Assembly (NCBI GenBank): GCA_040772005.1
Contig: JAXGYZ010000004.1
Span: 496,001 to 560,000, forward strand
Direction: 5' to 3'
Origin: MWBF01 sp040772005
GTDB taxonomy: Bacteria; Chloroflexota; Anaerolineae; CG2-30-64-16
DNA length: 64,000 nucleotides
Part shown: one piece after another, positions 34,213-42,785 of the stretch
Numbering within the stretch: the first letter of the stretch is position 1
How the letters are laid out: every line of letters begins with the position of its first letter
Notes under the pieces: generated by a model
Seen by the model: the letters and a program-made list of their open reading frames with translations, nothing else
The model's database searches: none
What the model was told of the DNA's origin: nothing
Made by a program: the position numbers and the translations under genes

Positions 34213-34540
34213 CACAATCGAGATACTCAAAAGCGACGATGGAGAGAGTACGGGGGCACGGCGTTGTTCAGAGAGCGGCTAGCCGGTGTGAAGGCCGCCT
34301 GCGTCTCCCCGGAAAGACACTCCGGAGCTGCGGGGTCGAAAAGATAGTAGGCCCAGGCCGGCGCCTCCCGTTACGAGGCCAGGTCAACGTTTGACGGACC
34401 GCAAGGTGGTCCTACGGCGCGCCATCGCGTATGGTGTTCCGTCAACCAGACCGTTGAGGTCGCGACCGTGAGGCCGCGACAAACCAGGGTGGCACCGCGA
34501 GCAGGCTCCTCGTCCTTGGGCGAGGAGCCTTTATATTTCC
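34213..34540 (+). ncRNA. T-box leader of aspS (specifier GAC, Asp)
   Basis: A T-box riboswitch that senses uncharged tRNA. Stem I begins near 34240 with the CAGAGAG motif (34269-34275) and GGTGTGAAGG distal loop. The candidate specifier is GAC at 34316-34318 in GAAAGACACTCCGGAGC, matching tRNA-Asp(GUC). The antiterminator T-box sequence AGGGTGGCACCGCG is at 34486-34499. The terminator hairpin GGCTCCTCG...CGAGGAGCC (34504-34529) is followed by TTTAT. The element sits 18 bp from aspS and should allow its transcription when charged tRNA-Asp is scarce. Confidence 0.92.
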
Positions 34541-34557
34541 CTGCAAGAGGTGCACCC

Positions 34558-35862
34558 ATGCAACGGATTTACACGACCGAAGTGGCCGCGCACGTCGGCG
34601 AACGTATCCAGGTGGCCGGCTGGCTCCATGCGCTGCGGCGCCTGGGCGGGATCAACTTCCTGATCCTGCGCGATACGCGCGGGACCATCCAGGTAGTGCT
34701 CGACACGCCGGAGGCGCTGGTCGCGCTGGAGGGCCTGCTGCCGGAAACAGTGCTCACCGCCGCCGGCACGGTCGTCGCGGAGCCCCAGGCCCCCGGCGGC
34801 ATCGAGATCCACGGCCCCACATTCGAGATCCTCTCGCCCGTCCGCGACGCGCTGCCATTCCCGCTGAACAAGCCGGAGGTCAAGGCCACGCTGCCGACCT
34901 TCCTCGACCACGCCGTCATCGGCCATCGGCATCCCGCCCGGCGCAGCGTCATGCGGCTGCAGGCGGGCATTATGGCCGGGTTCCGCACCACGCTGACCGC
35001 CCTGGGCTTCACCGAGATTCAGACACCCAAGCTGGTCGGCTCGGCCACCGAAGGCGGCGCGAACGTCTTTACGGTGGACTACTTTGGCCGGCCCGCATAC
35101 CTGGCGCAAAGCCCCCAGTTCTACAAGCAAATCATGGTCGGCGTGTTCGAGCGCGTTTTCGAGGTCGGGCCGGTCTTCCGCGCCGAGCCGCACGACACGG
35201 TCCGCCACATCAACGAGTATGTCAGCATGGACGTCGAGATGGGCTTCATCCGCGACCACCGCGACGTCATGGCGGTGTTGACGCAGGTCGTGCGCGGCAT
35301 CCTGGATCATCTGCAGGCACACTACGCGCCGGAGCTGGCGGCGGTCAACGCGGTGCTGCCCGCTGCGCCGGAGCAGTTCCCCGCCATCTACTTCCCGGAG
35401 GCGCAGGAACTCATCTTCCGGCTCTACGGCGAGGACTGCCGCGGGGAGCCGGATCTGGCGCCGCAGCACGAACGCTGGCTGGGCGAATGGGCGCGACAGG
35501 AATACGACAGCGACTTCCTGTTTGTAACGGGCTACCCGATGGCGAAGCGGCCCTTCTACACGCATCCCAACCCGGCGGACCCGGCCTACTCGAACTCGTT
35601 CGACCTGCTCTTCCGCGGGACGGAGCTTGTCACCGGCGGCCAGCGGCTCCACCTCTACCAGGCCTACCTGGACAGCGCAGCAGCGCGCGGGTACACGGAC
35701 CTCACCCCGTTCGAGACCTACTTCGAAACGTTCAAGTACGGGATGCCGCCCCACGGCGGGTTTGCCATCGGACTGGAGCGGTTCATCATGCAACTGCTCG
35801 GCCTCGATAACGTCCGGCTGGCAACGCTCTTCCCGCGCGACATCAACCGGCTCGCGCCGTGA
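34558..35862 (+). CDS. aspS: Aspartyl-tRNA synthetase, archaeal/eukaryotic type (possibly non-discriminating)
   Basis: A 434-residue class II synthetase. An N-terminal OB-fold anticodon-binding domain (GWLHALRRLGGINFLILRD) leads to the catalytic core with motif 2 (VGPVFRAEPHDTVRHINEY) and motif 3 (GGFAIGLERFIMQLLG). It lacks the roughly 150-residue GAD insertion of bacterial AspRS and so belongs to the archaeal type. Such enzymes in bacteria often charge both tRNA-Asp and tRNA-Asn for later amidation; this cannot be settled here. The ATG at 34558 follows the T-box terminator. The stop is followed by a 113-bp palindromic element. Confidence 0.94.
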   Translation: MQRIYTTEVAAHVGERIQVAGWLHALRRLGGINFLILRDTRGTIQVVLDTPEALVALEGLLPETVLTAAGTVVAEPQAPGGIEIHGPTFEILSPVRDALPFPLNKPEVKATLPTFLDHAVIGHRHPARRSVMRLQAGIMAGFRTTLTALGFTEIQTPKLVGSATEGGANVFTVDYFGRPAYLAQSPQFYKQIMVGVFERVFEVGPVFRAEPHDTVRHINEYVSMDVEMGFIRDHRDVMAVLTQVVRGILDHLQAHYAPELAAVNAVLPAAPEQFPAIYFPEAQELIFRLYGEDCRGEPDLAPQHERWLGEWARQEYDSDFLFVTGYPMAKRPFYTHPNPADPAYSNSFDLLFRGTELVTGGQRLHLYQAYLDSAAARGYTDLTPFETYFETFKYGMPPHGGFAIGLERFIMQLLGLDNVRLATLFPRDINRLAP

Positions 35863-35873
35863 TGGGATGACAA

Positions 35874-35986
35874 ATAGAACGCTGATAAAGTGCGCATCAG
35901 CGCCCTGATTGAACTGATTGCCGCTGATTCGGCGTATTAAACTATAATCACTGGGATCAGTCAGATCAGCGTCATCAGCGTTCTAT
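35874..35986. repeat. 113-bp element with 13-bp terminal inverted repeats (copy A)
   Basis: ATAGAACGCTGAT (35874-35886) and ATCAGCGTTCTAT (35974-35986) are perfect inverted repeats. The interior is AT-rich and contains further CTGATT words. The ends match those of the element at 42686-42785. Confidence 0.8.
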
Positions 35987-35993
35987 ATAAGCC

Positions 35994-37694
35994 ATGATCT
36001 TGCACCTACTCTACCAGGACAAAGACATCATCGTCGTGGATAAGCCTGCCGGGCTGCCGACCCATGCGGCGGACCCGGCAGACCCTTATCCTGCCGATGC
36101 GCTGCGCGTCGTCCAGGCGCAGACCGGCCTGAGCTACCTGGGCATGCACCAACGGCTCGACGCGGATACCTCGGGCGTGCTGCTGTTCAGCGCGCGGCCG
36201 GAGGCGAATCGCAATCTCGCGGCAGCATTCGAGGGCCGCGCGGTGCGCAAGGTCTACCTCGCCCTGGTGATAGGCCGGCCCCGCCAGCCGGAAGGCGTCA
36301 TCGACGCGCCCATTGTGCGCGACCGGGACGGCCGCTATCGCGTGACGACCGCAACTGATCCGCGCGGCCAGTCCGCCCGGACGCGGTATCGGGTGGCGGC
36401 ACGGTCGGATTTCGGCCGCAGCCGCGAGACCGGCCAATCGCTCGGGCCGGTCTCCGACCGTGCCCGAAATCCAGTGACCCTGCTCGAAGTCATCCCCGAG
36501 ACCGGCCGCAGCCACCAGATTCGCGTGCACCTCGCGCACATCGGCTGCCCGGTCGCCGGCGACCCGCTCTATGGCGACACGCAGCAGCCGCTCTTCCCGC
36601 GGCTGTGCCTGCACGCGTGGCAGCTCACCCTGCCGCATCCGGCGACCGGCCAGTCTGTCACCTTCACCGCGGCGCCGCCCCGGCCCTTCGCCGGTCGGCT
36701 GGCAGGCCGGCCGGAACCGCCCCACGCACAGGAGGCCGCTTCATCCGACCTGGTAAGCCTCGCCCTGGATCGCCGCGCGCCGCTGGCCGCGGATGCGGGC
36801 ACGACCATCTACCGACTCGTCAACGGTGCGGCGGACGGCCTGCCGGGGCTGACCGTGGACCGCTACGGGGATGTGCTCGTCGCAAGCGTGTATGATCAAG
36901 AGGTGACCTCTCCGTTTGCCGAGCTGGGCGAGAGTGTAGGTGCAAGCTCTGTTTACGTCAAGTACCGGCCGCGCCAGGCCAGCCAACTCAGCGCTGCGGA
37001 GCTGCAGCAGCTTGCGCCCGCGGAGCCGGTCAGCGGCCCGCCGCAGCCGGAGATCATCGCGCACGAGGACGGGCTGGCGTACATCATCCGGCCCGGCGAG
37101 GGGTTGAGCGTCGGCTTGTTCCCCGACATGCGCGAGGGCCGCGGCCGGGTGCGCGCCTGGGCGCGCGGCGCACGCGTCCTCAACACCTTCGCCTACACCT
37201 GCGGGTTCGGGGTGGCCGCGCTGGCCGGCGGCGCGACGCGCGTGCTCAACCTCGACCTGTCCAAAGGGGTGCTGGCCTGGGGCCAGGAGAACTATCGCGC
37301 CAACGGATTCTCCTCGGACCCGCACGACTTCGTCTACGGCGATGTGTTCGATTGGCTGGGCCGGCTGGCGCGGCGCGGGGAACAGTTCGAGCTGGTTATT
37401 CTCGACCCGCCCGGCTTCTCGCGCACCAAGACGCGGCGGTTCGTCGCCGCACAGGATTACGACGAGCTGGTCGCGTTCGCCGCACGGGTCGCCGCGCCGG
37501 GCGGATTGCTGTACGCCTGCTGCAACGTTGCAGAGCTGCCGCGCCGCGCGTTCCGCGAGCGTGTGCTGGCCGGACTGGCCGCCGCGGGCCGCAAGGGCGA
37601 AATCACTGGCGTCTATCATGAGCCGGCGCTCGATTTCCCTGTGCTTGTCGGGGAGGAACCATATCTCAAGATGCTGGCCGTGCGCTTAGATTGA
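35994..37694 (+). CDS. Fusion of RluA-type pseudouridine synthase and RlmI-type methyltransferase
   Basis: A 566-residue protein. Residues 1-215 are an RluA-family synthase with the catalytic Asp in QRLDADTSGVLLF (near 57) and the C-terminal RVHLAHIGCPVAGDPLYGD. Residues about 250-566 are a SAM-dependent RNA methyltransferase of the RlmI/RlmK type: PGLTVDRYGD, VGLFPDMREGR, SAM loop VLNTFAYTCGFGVAAL, motif VILDPPGFSRTK. It lacks an obvious N-terminal PUA domain. Both halves look catalytic, implying paired modification of one RNA. It starts just after the palindromic element and ends 16 bp before the next gene. Confidence 0.88.
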   Translation: MILHLLYQDKDIIVVDKPAGLPTHAADPADPYPADALRVVQAQTGLSYLGMHQRLDADTSGVLLFSARPEANRNLAAAFEGRAVRKVYLALVIGRPRQPEGVIDAPIVRDRDGRYRVTTATDPRGQSARTRYRVAARSDFGRSRETGQSLGPVSDRARNPVTLLEVIPETGRSHQIRVHLAHIGCPVAGDPLYGDTQQPLFPRLCLHAWQLTLPHPATGQSVTFTAAPPRPFAGRLAGRPEPPHAQEAASSDLVSLALDRRAPLAADAGTTIYRLVNGAADGLPGLTVDRYGDVLVASVYDQEVTSPFAELGESVGASSVYVKYRPRQASQLSAAELQQLAPAEPVSGPPQPEIIAHEDGLAYIIRPGEGLSVGLFPDMREGRGRVRAWARGARVLNTFAYTCGFGVAALAGGATRVLNLDLSKGVLAWGQENYRANGFSSDPHDFVYGDVFDWLGRLARRGEQFELVILDPPGFSRTKTRRFVAAQDYDELVAFAARVAAPGGLLYACCNVAELPRRAFRERVLAGLAAAGRKGEITGVYHEPALDFPVLVGEEPYLKMLAVRLD

Positions 37695-37710
37695 GCAGAA
37701 GGAGCAAAGC

Positions 37711-38145
37711 ATGATTAAGAAGGTCGTACTCATCGCCATTGCCATCGTCGTGGTCGCAGGTATTGTGATACAATTCGTGCCGTACGGTCGCGCACATGCG
37801 AACCCCGCGGTGATCGCCGAGCCTGTGTGGGACAGCCCGCAGACCAAAGCCTACTTCAGCCGCGCCTGCGCCGACTGTCACAGCAACGAGACGAAGTGGC
37901 CGTGGTATAGCAACGTCGCGCCGATGTCCTGGATGATTCAGCGCCATGTGGACGAAGGCCGCGAGGCCTTCAACGTCTCCGAGTGGCAGGAGAACTATTA
38001 CTCCGCGGAAGAGGCCGCCGAGTTGGTGCGGAACGGCGAGATGCCGATTCGCAATTACCTGATGCTGCACCCGGAGGCGCGCTTCTCAGCCACCGAGCGC
38101 GAGCAGTTCATCCAGGGACTGATCGCGACATTCGGTGAGGATTGA
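37711..38145 (+). CDS. Haem-binding (Haem_bd) domain protein
   Basis: A 144-residue protein with an N-terminal anchor or signal (VVLIAIAIVVVAGIVIQFV) and a single CxxCH motif (CADCH, near residue 51), followed by SNETKWPWYSNVAPMSW, the signature of the small Haem_bd family. It is predicted to be extracytoplasmic with covalently attached c-type haem; the electron partner is unknown. It sits 16 bp after the fusion gene and 6 bp before a radical SAM gene; no functional link is evident. Confidence 0.85.
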   Translation: MIKKVVLIAIAIVVVAGIVIQFVPYGRAHANPAVIAEPVWDSPQTKAYFSRACADCHSNETKWPWYSNVAPMSWMIQRHVDEGREAFNVSEWQENYYSAEEAAELVRNGEMPIRNYLMLHPEARFSATEREQFIQGLIATFGED

Positions 38146-38151
38146 GGTTCT

Positions 38152-39087
38152 TTGACCGTTTGGGAACCACCTTACCTGGCGCTGCACCGCAGCGGCGCGT
38201 TGCGGCGGCGCGCGCGGCACGCGCTGGCATCGCTGGCAACGTGCGAGCTGTGCCCGCGCGCCTGCCGGGTGGACCGGTTGGCCGGGCAGACCGGCGCGTG
38301 TCGCAGCGGTGCGGATGCCGTCATCGCATCCTGGAACCTGCATCACTGGGAGGAGCCGCCGATCAGCGGGACGCGCGGCTCCGGCACGATTTTCTTCTCC
38401 GGCTGCACGGGCAAGTGCATCTTCTGCCAGAACTACCCCATCAGCCAACTGGGTCACGGCAACGCGGTCAGCACGGAGCGCTTTGCCGCGCGGCTGCTGG
38501 AACTCCAGCGGCGCGGGGCCCACAACATCAACTTCGTCACCCCTACCCACTTCGTGCCGCAGTTGCTGGCCGCGGTCGATGTCGCGGCAGGCTGGGGCCT
38601 GCACATTCCGCTGGTCTACAACACCAGCGGCTACGACCGTGTCGAGGTCCTGCGCTGGCTGGAGGGGGTCATCGATATCTGGCTGCCCGATGCAAAGTAC
38701 ACCGACGACGCGGTCGCCCGGCGCATCTCCGGCTTCCCGAACTACGTCACGCATAACCGCGCGGCCCTGCTGGAGATGTACCGGCAGGCCGGCGACGAGC
38801 TGGTCACAGACGAAGCGGGCATTGCGCGGCGCGGCATGATTATTCGCCACCTCGTCCTGCCCAACGGGCTGGCGGACACGCCGGGCGTGCTCCGCTGGAT
38901 TGCGACGACGCTCTCGCCCCACGTCCACTTGAGCGTGATGGATCAGTATTTCCCGGCCTACAAGGCACTGGCTGACCCACTGCTCAACCGCAAAATCACA
39001 CCGGAGGAATACGAGGCTGCGCTCGACGCCTACGAAGCCCTGGGCATGGACCACGGCTGGATGCAGGAGCATGAAGGCTGTGAATGA
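38152..39087 (+). CDS. Radical SAM protein, PflA-related (COG1313-type)
   Basis: A 311-residue enzyme. The cluster motif CTGKCIFCQNYP (Cys near 83, 87, 90) is preceded by a Cys-rich N-terminus (CELCPRACRVDR, CRSG) that may bind another cluster, as in the uncharacterized PflA-like family. The TTG at 38152 follows GAGG at a proper distance and gives MTVWEPPYLALH. The target glycyl-radical or other substrate is not evident. Its last 17 bases overlap the CDF gene. Confidence 0.85.
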   Translation: MTVWEPPYLALHRSGALRRRARHALASLATCELCPRACRVDRLAGQTGACRSGADAVIASWNLHHWEEPPISGTRGSGTIFFSGCTGKCIFCQNYPISQLGHGNAVSTERFAARLLELQRRGAHNINFVTPTHFVPQLLAAVDVAAGWGLHIPLVYNTSGYDRVEVLRWLEGVIDIWLPDAKYTDDAVARRISGFPNYVTHNRAALLEMYRQAGDELVTDEAGIARRGMIIRHLVLPNGLADTPGVLRWIATTLSPHVHLSVMDQYFPAYKALADPLLNRKITPEEYEAALDAYEALGMDHGWMQEHEGCE

Positions 39088-40030
39088 ATCTACTGACGCC
39101 CGGCGCCGCGAGGTCCTGAGCCTGCGCGCGGTCAACCTGGGCTTGTGGTCGAACATCGGGCTGGCCGCGCTCAAGACGGCCATCGGCATCATCGGCGGCA
39201 GCTCCGCGCTGCTGGCCGACGGCATCAACTCCACCTCGGACGTGGCCTACTACATCGTCGTGCGCGTCTTCATGCAGATGGCACGCAAGCCCGCGGACCG
39301 CGAGCACCCCTTCGGTCACAGCCAGTTGGAGAGCATCGCGGCGGTCGTCGTCGGCGCCTTCGTCATCACCACTGCGGTCGGCATCTTCTGGGGCGCGGTC
39401 AACGAGGTGTTCAACCTGATCACGGGCCAGACGGAGCCGAACAGCGCGGCCCTTATCACTCTGGTCGTCGCCCTGCTGACCATCGTGCTCAAGCTGGCGC
39501 TGATGTTCATCACGCTCAACATCAAGCGGCAGACGGGCAATGCAGCCATCGCGGCCCTGGCTTACGACCACCGCAACGATATCTTCTCGGCTTCTGCGGC
39601 TGCGATCGGCATCTTTCTCGCCCGCAGCGGGCTGCCCCTGGGCGACCCGGTGGCCGGCGCGTTTGTTGCCCTGTTAATTCTACGCACGGGCATCAAGATT
39701 ATCCAGGATGCGTCGGCTGACCTGATGGACAACGTGCCGAGCAAAGAACTGGCGACGCAGGTCAACGACCTGCTCATGTCCCTGCCCGGCATCACCCGCG
39801 TCGAGGAGGTCTATGCCCACCGCTTCGGCCCCTACCTCGTCCTCTCCATCACTATCGGCATCGACGGCTCGCTCTCGGTGCTGGCCGGCGACCGGATTTC
39901 ATCGGAGGCCGAGCGCATCCTCATGGAGAATATCCCGCTGCTGCGCCGTGTGCACATCCATTATCACCCATTCGGCATCCAGCAGGTGCCCGATCCATAC
40001 ACGGAGCCGCGGTCCGTCACCGACTGGTAG
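39071..40030 (+). CDS. Cation diffusion facilitator family transporter
   Basis: A 319-residue membrane protein with about six helices and a cytoplasmic C-terminal domain (from about 215). Metal-site residues are in LLADGINSTSD (near 50), HPFGHSQLES (near 79) and YDHRNDIFSA (near 165), where the CDF pattern HxxxD/DxxxD lies. It exports Zn2+, Mn2+ or Fe2+ by proton antiport; specificity is undetermined. GGAG precedes the ATG inside the end of the radical SAM gene. Confidence 0.92.
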   Translation: MKAVNESTDARRREVLSLRAVNLGLWSNIGLAALKTAIGIIGGSSALLADGINSTSDVAYYIVVRVFMQMARKPADREHPFGHSQLESIAAVVVGAFVITTAVGIFWGAVNEVFNLITGQTEPNSAALITLVVALLTIVLKLALMFITLNIKRQTGNAAIAALAYDHRNDIFSASAAAIGIFLARSGLPLGDPVAGAFVALLILRTGIKIIQDASADLMDNVPSKELATQVNDLLMSLPGITRVEEVYAHRFGPYLVLSITIGIDGSLSVLAGDRISSEAERILMENIPLLRRVHIHYHPFGIQQVPDPYTEPRSVTDW

Positions 40031-40049
40031 ACCTACGTTGTTGGGCAAG

Positions 40050-40110
40050 GCGGAGTCCGCATTCTCAAATGCGGACGGGGCGTTCCGCATCTAAGGATGC
40101 TCCACTCCGC
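40050..40110. repeat. Compound palindrome between the CDF gene and dnaN
   Basis: An outer stem GCGGAG/CTCCGC (40050-40055 with 40105-40110) encloses two inner hairpins: GTCCGCATT/AATGCGGAC (40055-40076) and GCATC/GATGC (40087-40100). It can fold as a three-way junction. It lies just before the dnaN promoter and may terminate the upstream transcript. Confidence 0.65.
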
Positions 40111-40131
40111 TTTCAACGGTCTTTCAGCAGT

Positions 40132-40159
40132 TTGAATTTCACTCACTTAGTGTTATACT
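40132..40159 (+). promoter_or_regulatory. Promoter of dnaN
   Basis: TTGAAT (40132-40137), a 16-bp spacer, TATACT (40154-40159), about 50 bp before the dnaN start. Confidence 0.6.
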
Positions 40160-40207
40160 TCGCCGGTCATACGTTCATTCACATTTTGTACGCGGGAGGG
40201 AATCGCC

Positions 40208-41392
40208 GTGCGCTTATCTGTCCTGCAGGAAAACCTCGCCAAAGGGCTCTCCATCGTCGGGCGGGCCGTCTCCACGCGCAGCACGCTGCCGGTCTTGAGC
40301 AACATTCTGCTCAGCACGGACGAAGAACGCCTGAAGCTGGCCGCCACGAACCTCGAAGTCGGCGTAAGCTGCTGGTTGGGTGCGCAGGTCGCGGACGACG
40401 GCGCGGTCACGCTCCCCGCCCGCCTGCTCACCGATTGGGTCAATTCCGTCGCGCCCGATCGCATCGACATGGAACTGAGTGTCCGGTCGATGAGCATGCA
40501 CCTCAAGTGCGGGCGCTTCGAATCCAACATCAAGGGCATCGATGCCAGCGAGTTCCCCCTCATCCCGACGGGGGATGGCGAACAGCCGCTCAATCTGCCG
40601 CCGCCGGTCCTGCGCAAGATCATCGACCAGGTGGTCTTCGCCGCGGCCGATGCAAAGGACACCAGCCGCCCCGCGCTGACCGGCGTGCTCGCCCGCTTCG
40701 AAGGGGACCGCCTGACGCTGGCCGCAACTGACGGCTATCGCCTCTCGCTGCGGCGCACGGTGCTGCCGGCGGCCGCGCCCGCGGACATCAGCGTCATCAT
40801 ACCCGCGCGCTCCCTGCAGGAGGTCAGTCGCATCAGCGGCGAGGCCGACCCGGAGCAGCCGGTGGAACTGGCCGTTGCAGCGGCACGCAATCAGATCTTG
40901 TTCCGCCTCTGCGGCAAGGGCGAGTCTGAGAAGGGCGCATTCTACCAGGTCGCGCTCGTCTCGCAGCTCATCGACGCCAAGTTCCCCGATTTCAACGCCA
41001 TCATCCCGAAGGGCTATAGCACGCGCACGATCCTGGATACTGCGGCGCTCCAGCGCGCGCTCAAGGTAGCCTCGCTGTTCGCCCGCGATGCATCGGATCG
41101 GGTAGTCTTCTCCATTACGCCGGGCGCGACTGAAACAGAGGGCCAGTTGACCATCCGAGCGACCTCCGCGGAGGCCGGCGACAATGTCTCGGAGCTGGAT
41201 GCGGTGGTGGAAGGCACGGCAGTGGAAATCGCCTTCAATGTGCGTTACATGATGGAGGTGATGGCCGTCATCGACACGCCGGAGGTCGTCCTCGAGACGA
41301 CCCGCTCCGACCGGCCCGGCGTCTTCCGGCCCGTCGGCACCGGCCCCGAAGAATTCACGCACGTCATCATGCCGATGCAGCTGCAACGGTGA
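40208..41392 (+). CDS. dnaN: DNA polymerase III sliding clamp (beta subunit)
   Basis: A 394-residue three-domain clamp that tethers replicative polymerase. It starts MRLSVLQENLAKGLSIVGRAV, with VSTRSTLPVLSNILL as the conserved N-terminal block; FAAADAKDTSRPALTGV and the terminal HVIMPMQL (usual HLIMPMxL) are family hallmarks. The GTG at 40208 has GGAGGG upstream. It is followed by recF after a heptamer palindrome, the standard dnaN-recF order, but dnaA is not adjacent. Confidence 0.96.
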   Translation: MRLSVLQENLAKGLSIVGRAVSTRSTLPVLSNILLSTDEERLKLAATNLEVGVSCWLGAQVADDGAVTLPARLLTDWVNSVAPDRIDMELSVRSMSMHLKCGRFESNIKGIDASEFPLIPTGDGEQPLNLPPPVLRKIIDQVVFAAADAKDTSRPALTGVLARFEGDRLTLAATDGYRLSLRRTVLPAAAPADISVIIPARSLQEVSRISGEADPEQPVELAVAAARNQILFRLCGKGESEKGAFYQVALVSQLIDAKFPDFNAIIPKGYSTRTILDTAALQRALKVASLFARDASDRVVFSITPGATETEGQLTIRATSAEAGDNVSELDAVVEGTAVEIAFNVRYMMEVMAVIDTPEVVLETTRSDRPGVFRPVGTGPEEFTHVIMPMQLQR

Positions 41393-41396
41393 TACG

Positions 41397-41472
41397 GAAC
41401 GAGTAACGAGTAACGAGTAACTAGTGAACCTGATTACTCGTTACTCGTTACTCGTTACTTCTTACTCGTTCC
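41397..41472. repeat. Inverted heptamer array between dnaN and recF
   Basis: GAGTAAC repeated three times from 41401, then a 10-nt gap, then GTTACTC words in reverse to 41472. It forms one long hairpin directly after the dnaN stop. Confidence 0.85.
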
Positions 41473-41481
41473 CAATTCCCC

Positions 41482-42690
41482 GTGCGCCTCACCCACCTGT
41501 CCCTCACCAACTTCCGTAACTATGCCCGGCTGGAGCTGGACCTGCCCGACCGGCTGACCATCTTCCAGGGTGCGAACGCCCAGGGCAAGACCAACCTGCT
41601 CGAAGCCATCCATCTGCTGGCGACCGCGCGGTCGCCGCGCGCGGCCGCGGAACGGGAGCTCATCAACTGGCTGGCGCTGGAGGGGCCGCTGCCCTATGCC
41701 CGGCTGGTCGCGGAGCTGGGCGCGGGACCGGCCGCAGAGCGGCTGGAACTGGTGCTGGAACTGGGCCGCAACGGCGGCGCGGGCGGGCCGGTGGTGCGCA
41801 AGCAGGTACGCATCAACGGCGTCGCGAAGCGCGCGCTGGACCTCATCGGGCGGCTGCGCGTCGTGCTGTTCCTGCCGGAAGATGTCAGCCTCGTCGCGGG
41901 CAGCCCCTCCGAGCGGCGGCGCTACCTCGACATCGCCCTGTGTCAGATGGACCCGGCCTACTGTCGTGCGCTGGCGGAATATGGCAAGCTGCTCGCGCAG
42001 CGCAACGCGCTGCTCAAGCGGCTGCGCGATGAAGGCGGGGATACGGGCCAACTGGCCTTCTGGGACACGGGACTGGCCGAGCAGGGCGCTCTCCTCCTCA
42101 TCCGCCGTGCAGCGGCCGTCCGCCGGCTCAGCGAGCTGGCGGCCCTGCGCCATCGCGAGCTGACCGGCGGCGCAGAGCGCCTGCGCCTCACCTATCTGCC
42201 CAGCCCCGACCCGACCCGGCTGCGCGTCGCGCACGCGGCAGACGCCGACCATCTGCTCAACTATGCCGAGGTGACGATCCCGACCCTGGCCGAGCGCCTG
42301 ACTGCGCAACTGCGGGCCACCCGCACGCGCGACATCGGCGCGGGCACCTCGCTGACCGGCCCGCACCGCGACGATATGGCCTTCCTGGTCGAGGGGCACG
42401 ACCTGCGCGCGTTCGGCTCGCGCGGGCAGCAGCGCACGGGCGCGCTGGCGCTCAAGCTGGCCGAAGTCGAGATGATGCGCGAGAAGACGGGCGAGAATCC
42501 ACTGCTGCTGCTCGATGACGTGATGTCCGAGCTGGACGCCGTCCGCCGCCACGCGCTGCTCGATGCGCTTGCGGGCGTGGATCAGGCGCTCGTCACGACG
42601 ACCGACTGGGATGATTTCACGCCTGAGCTGCAGCAGGGCGCCCGCCGGCTGCACGTCGAAGGCGGGCGTGTGAAGGGAGAGGCGGAATAG
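41482..42690 (+). CDS. recF: DNA replication/repair protein RecF
   Basis: A 402-residue SMC-like ATPase that loads RecA at gaps. Walker A is GANAQGKTN (near residue 30), the signature is GSPSERRRYLD, GPHRDD is near 295, and Walker B is LLLLDDVMSELD near 340. The GTG at 41482 gives MRLTHLSLTNFRNY. Its TAG stop lies within the left end of a repeat at 42686-42708. Confidence 0.94.
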   Translation: MRLTHLSLTNFRNYARLELDLPDRLTIFQGANAQGKTNLLEAIHLLATARSPRAAAERELINWLALEGPLPYARLVAELGAGPAAERLELVLELGRNGGAGGPVVRKQVRINGVAKRALDLIGRLRVVLFLPEDVSLVAGSPSERRRYLDIALCQMDPAYCRALAEYGKLLAQRNALLKRLRDEGGDTGQLAFWDTGLAEQGALLLIRRAAAVRRLSELAALRHRELTGGAERLRLTYLPSPDPTRLRVAHAADADHLLNYAEVTIPTLAERLTAQLRATRTRDIGAGTSLTGPHRDDMAFLVEGHDLRAFGSRGQQRTGALALKLAEVEMMREKTGENPLLLLDDVMSELDAVRRHALLDALAGVDQALVTTTDWDDFTPELQQGARRLHVEGGRVKGEAE

Positions 42691-42785
42691 AACGTTGATA
42701 AACGCTGAGGCTCAGGATCTGCAAATGAAGGCCTTGTTCAGTCATCCAGTAAATCATGACTATCAGCGTTTATCAGCGTTCTATT
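42686..42785. repeat. 100-bp element with 23-bp inverted ends (copy B), spanning the recF and rsmG stops
   Basis: The left end (42686-42708) and the right end (42763-42785) are inverted repeats with one mismatch in 23 bp. They contain AATAGAACG and GATAAACGCTGA and share their outer bases with copy A. The recF TAG and rsmG TGA stops both lie inside the element. Confidence 0.82.

Noticed and set aside
40150..42700. Chromosomal origin at dnaN-recF
   Set aside because: No dnaA gene and no cluster of DnaA boxes was seen around dnaN or recF in this window.
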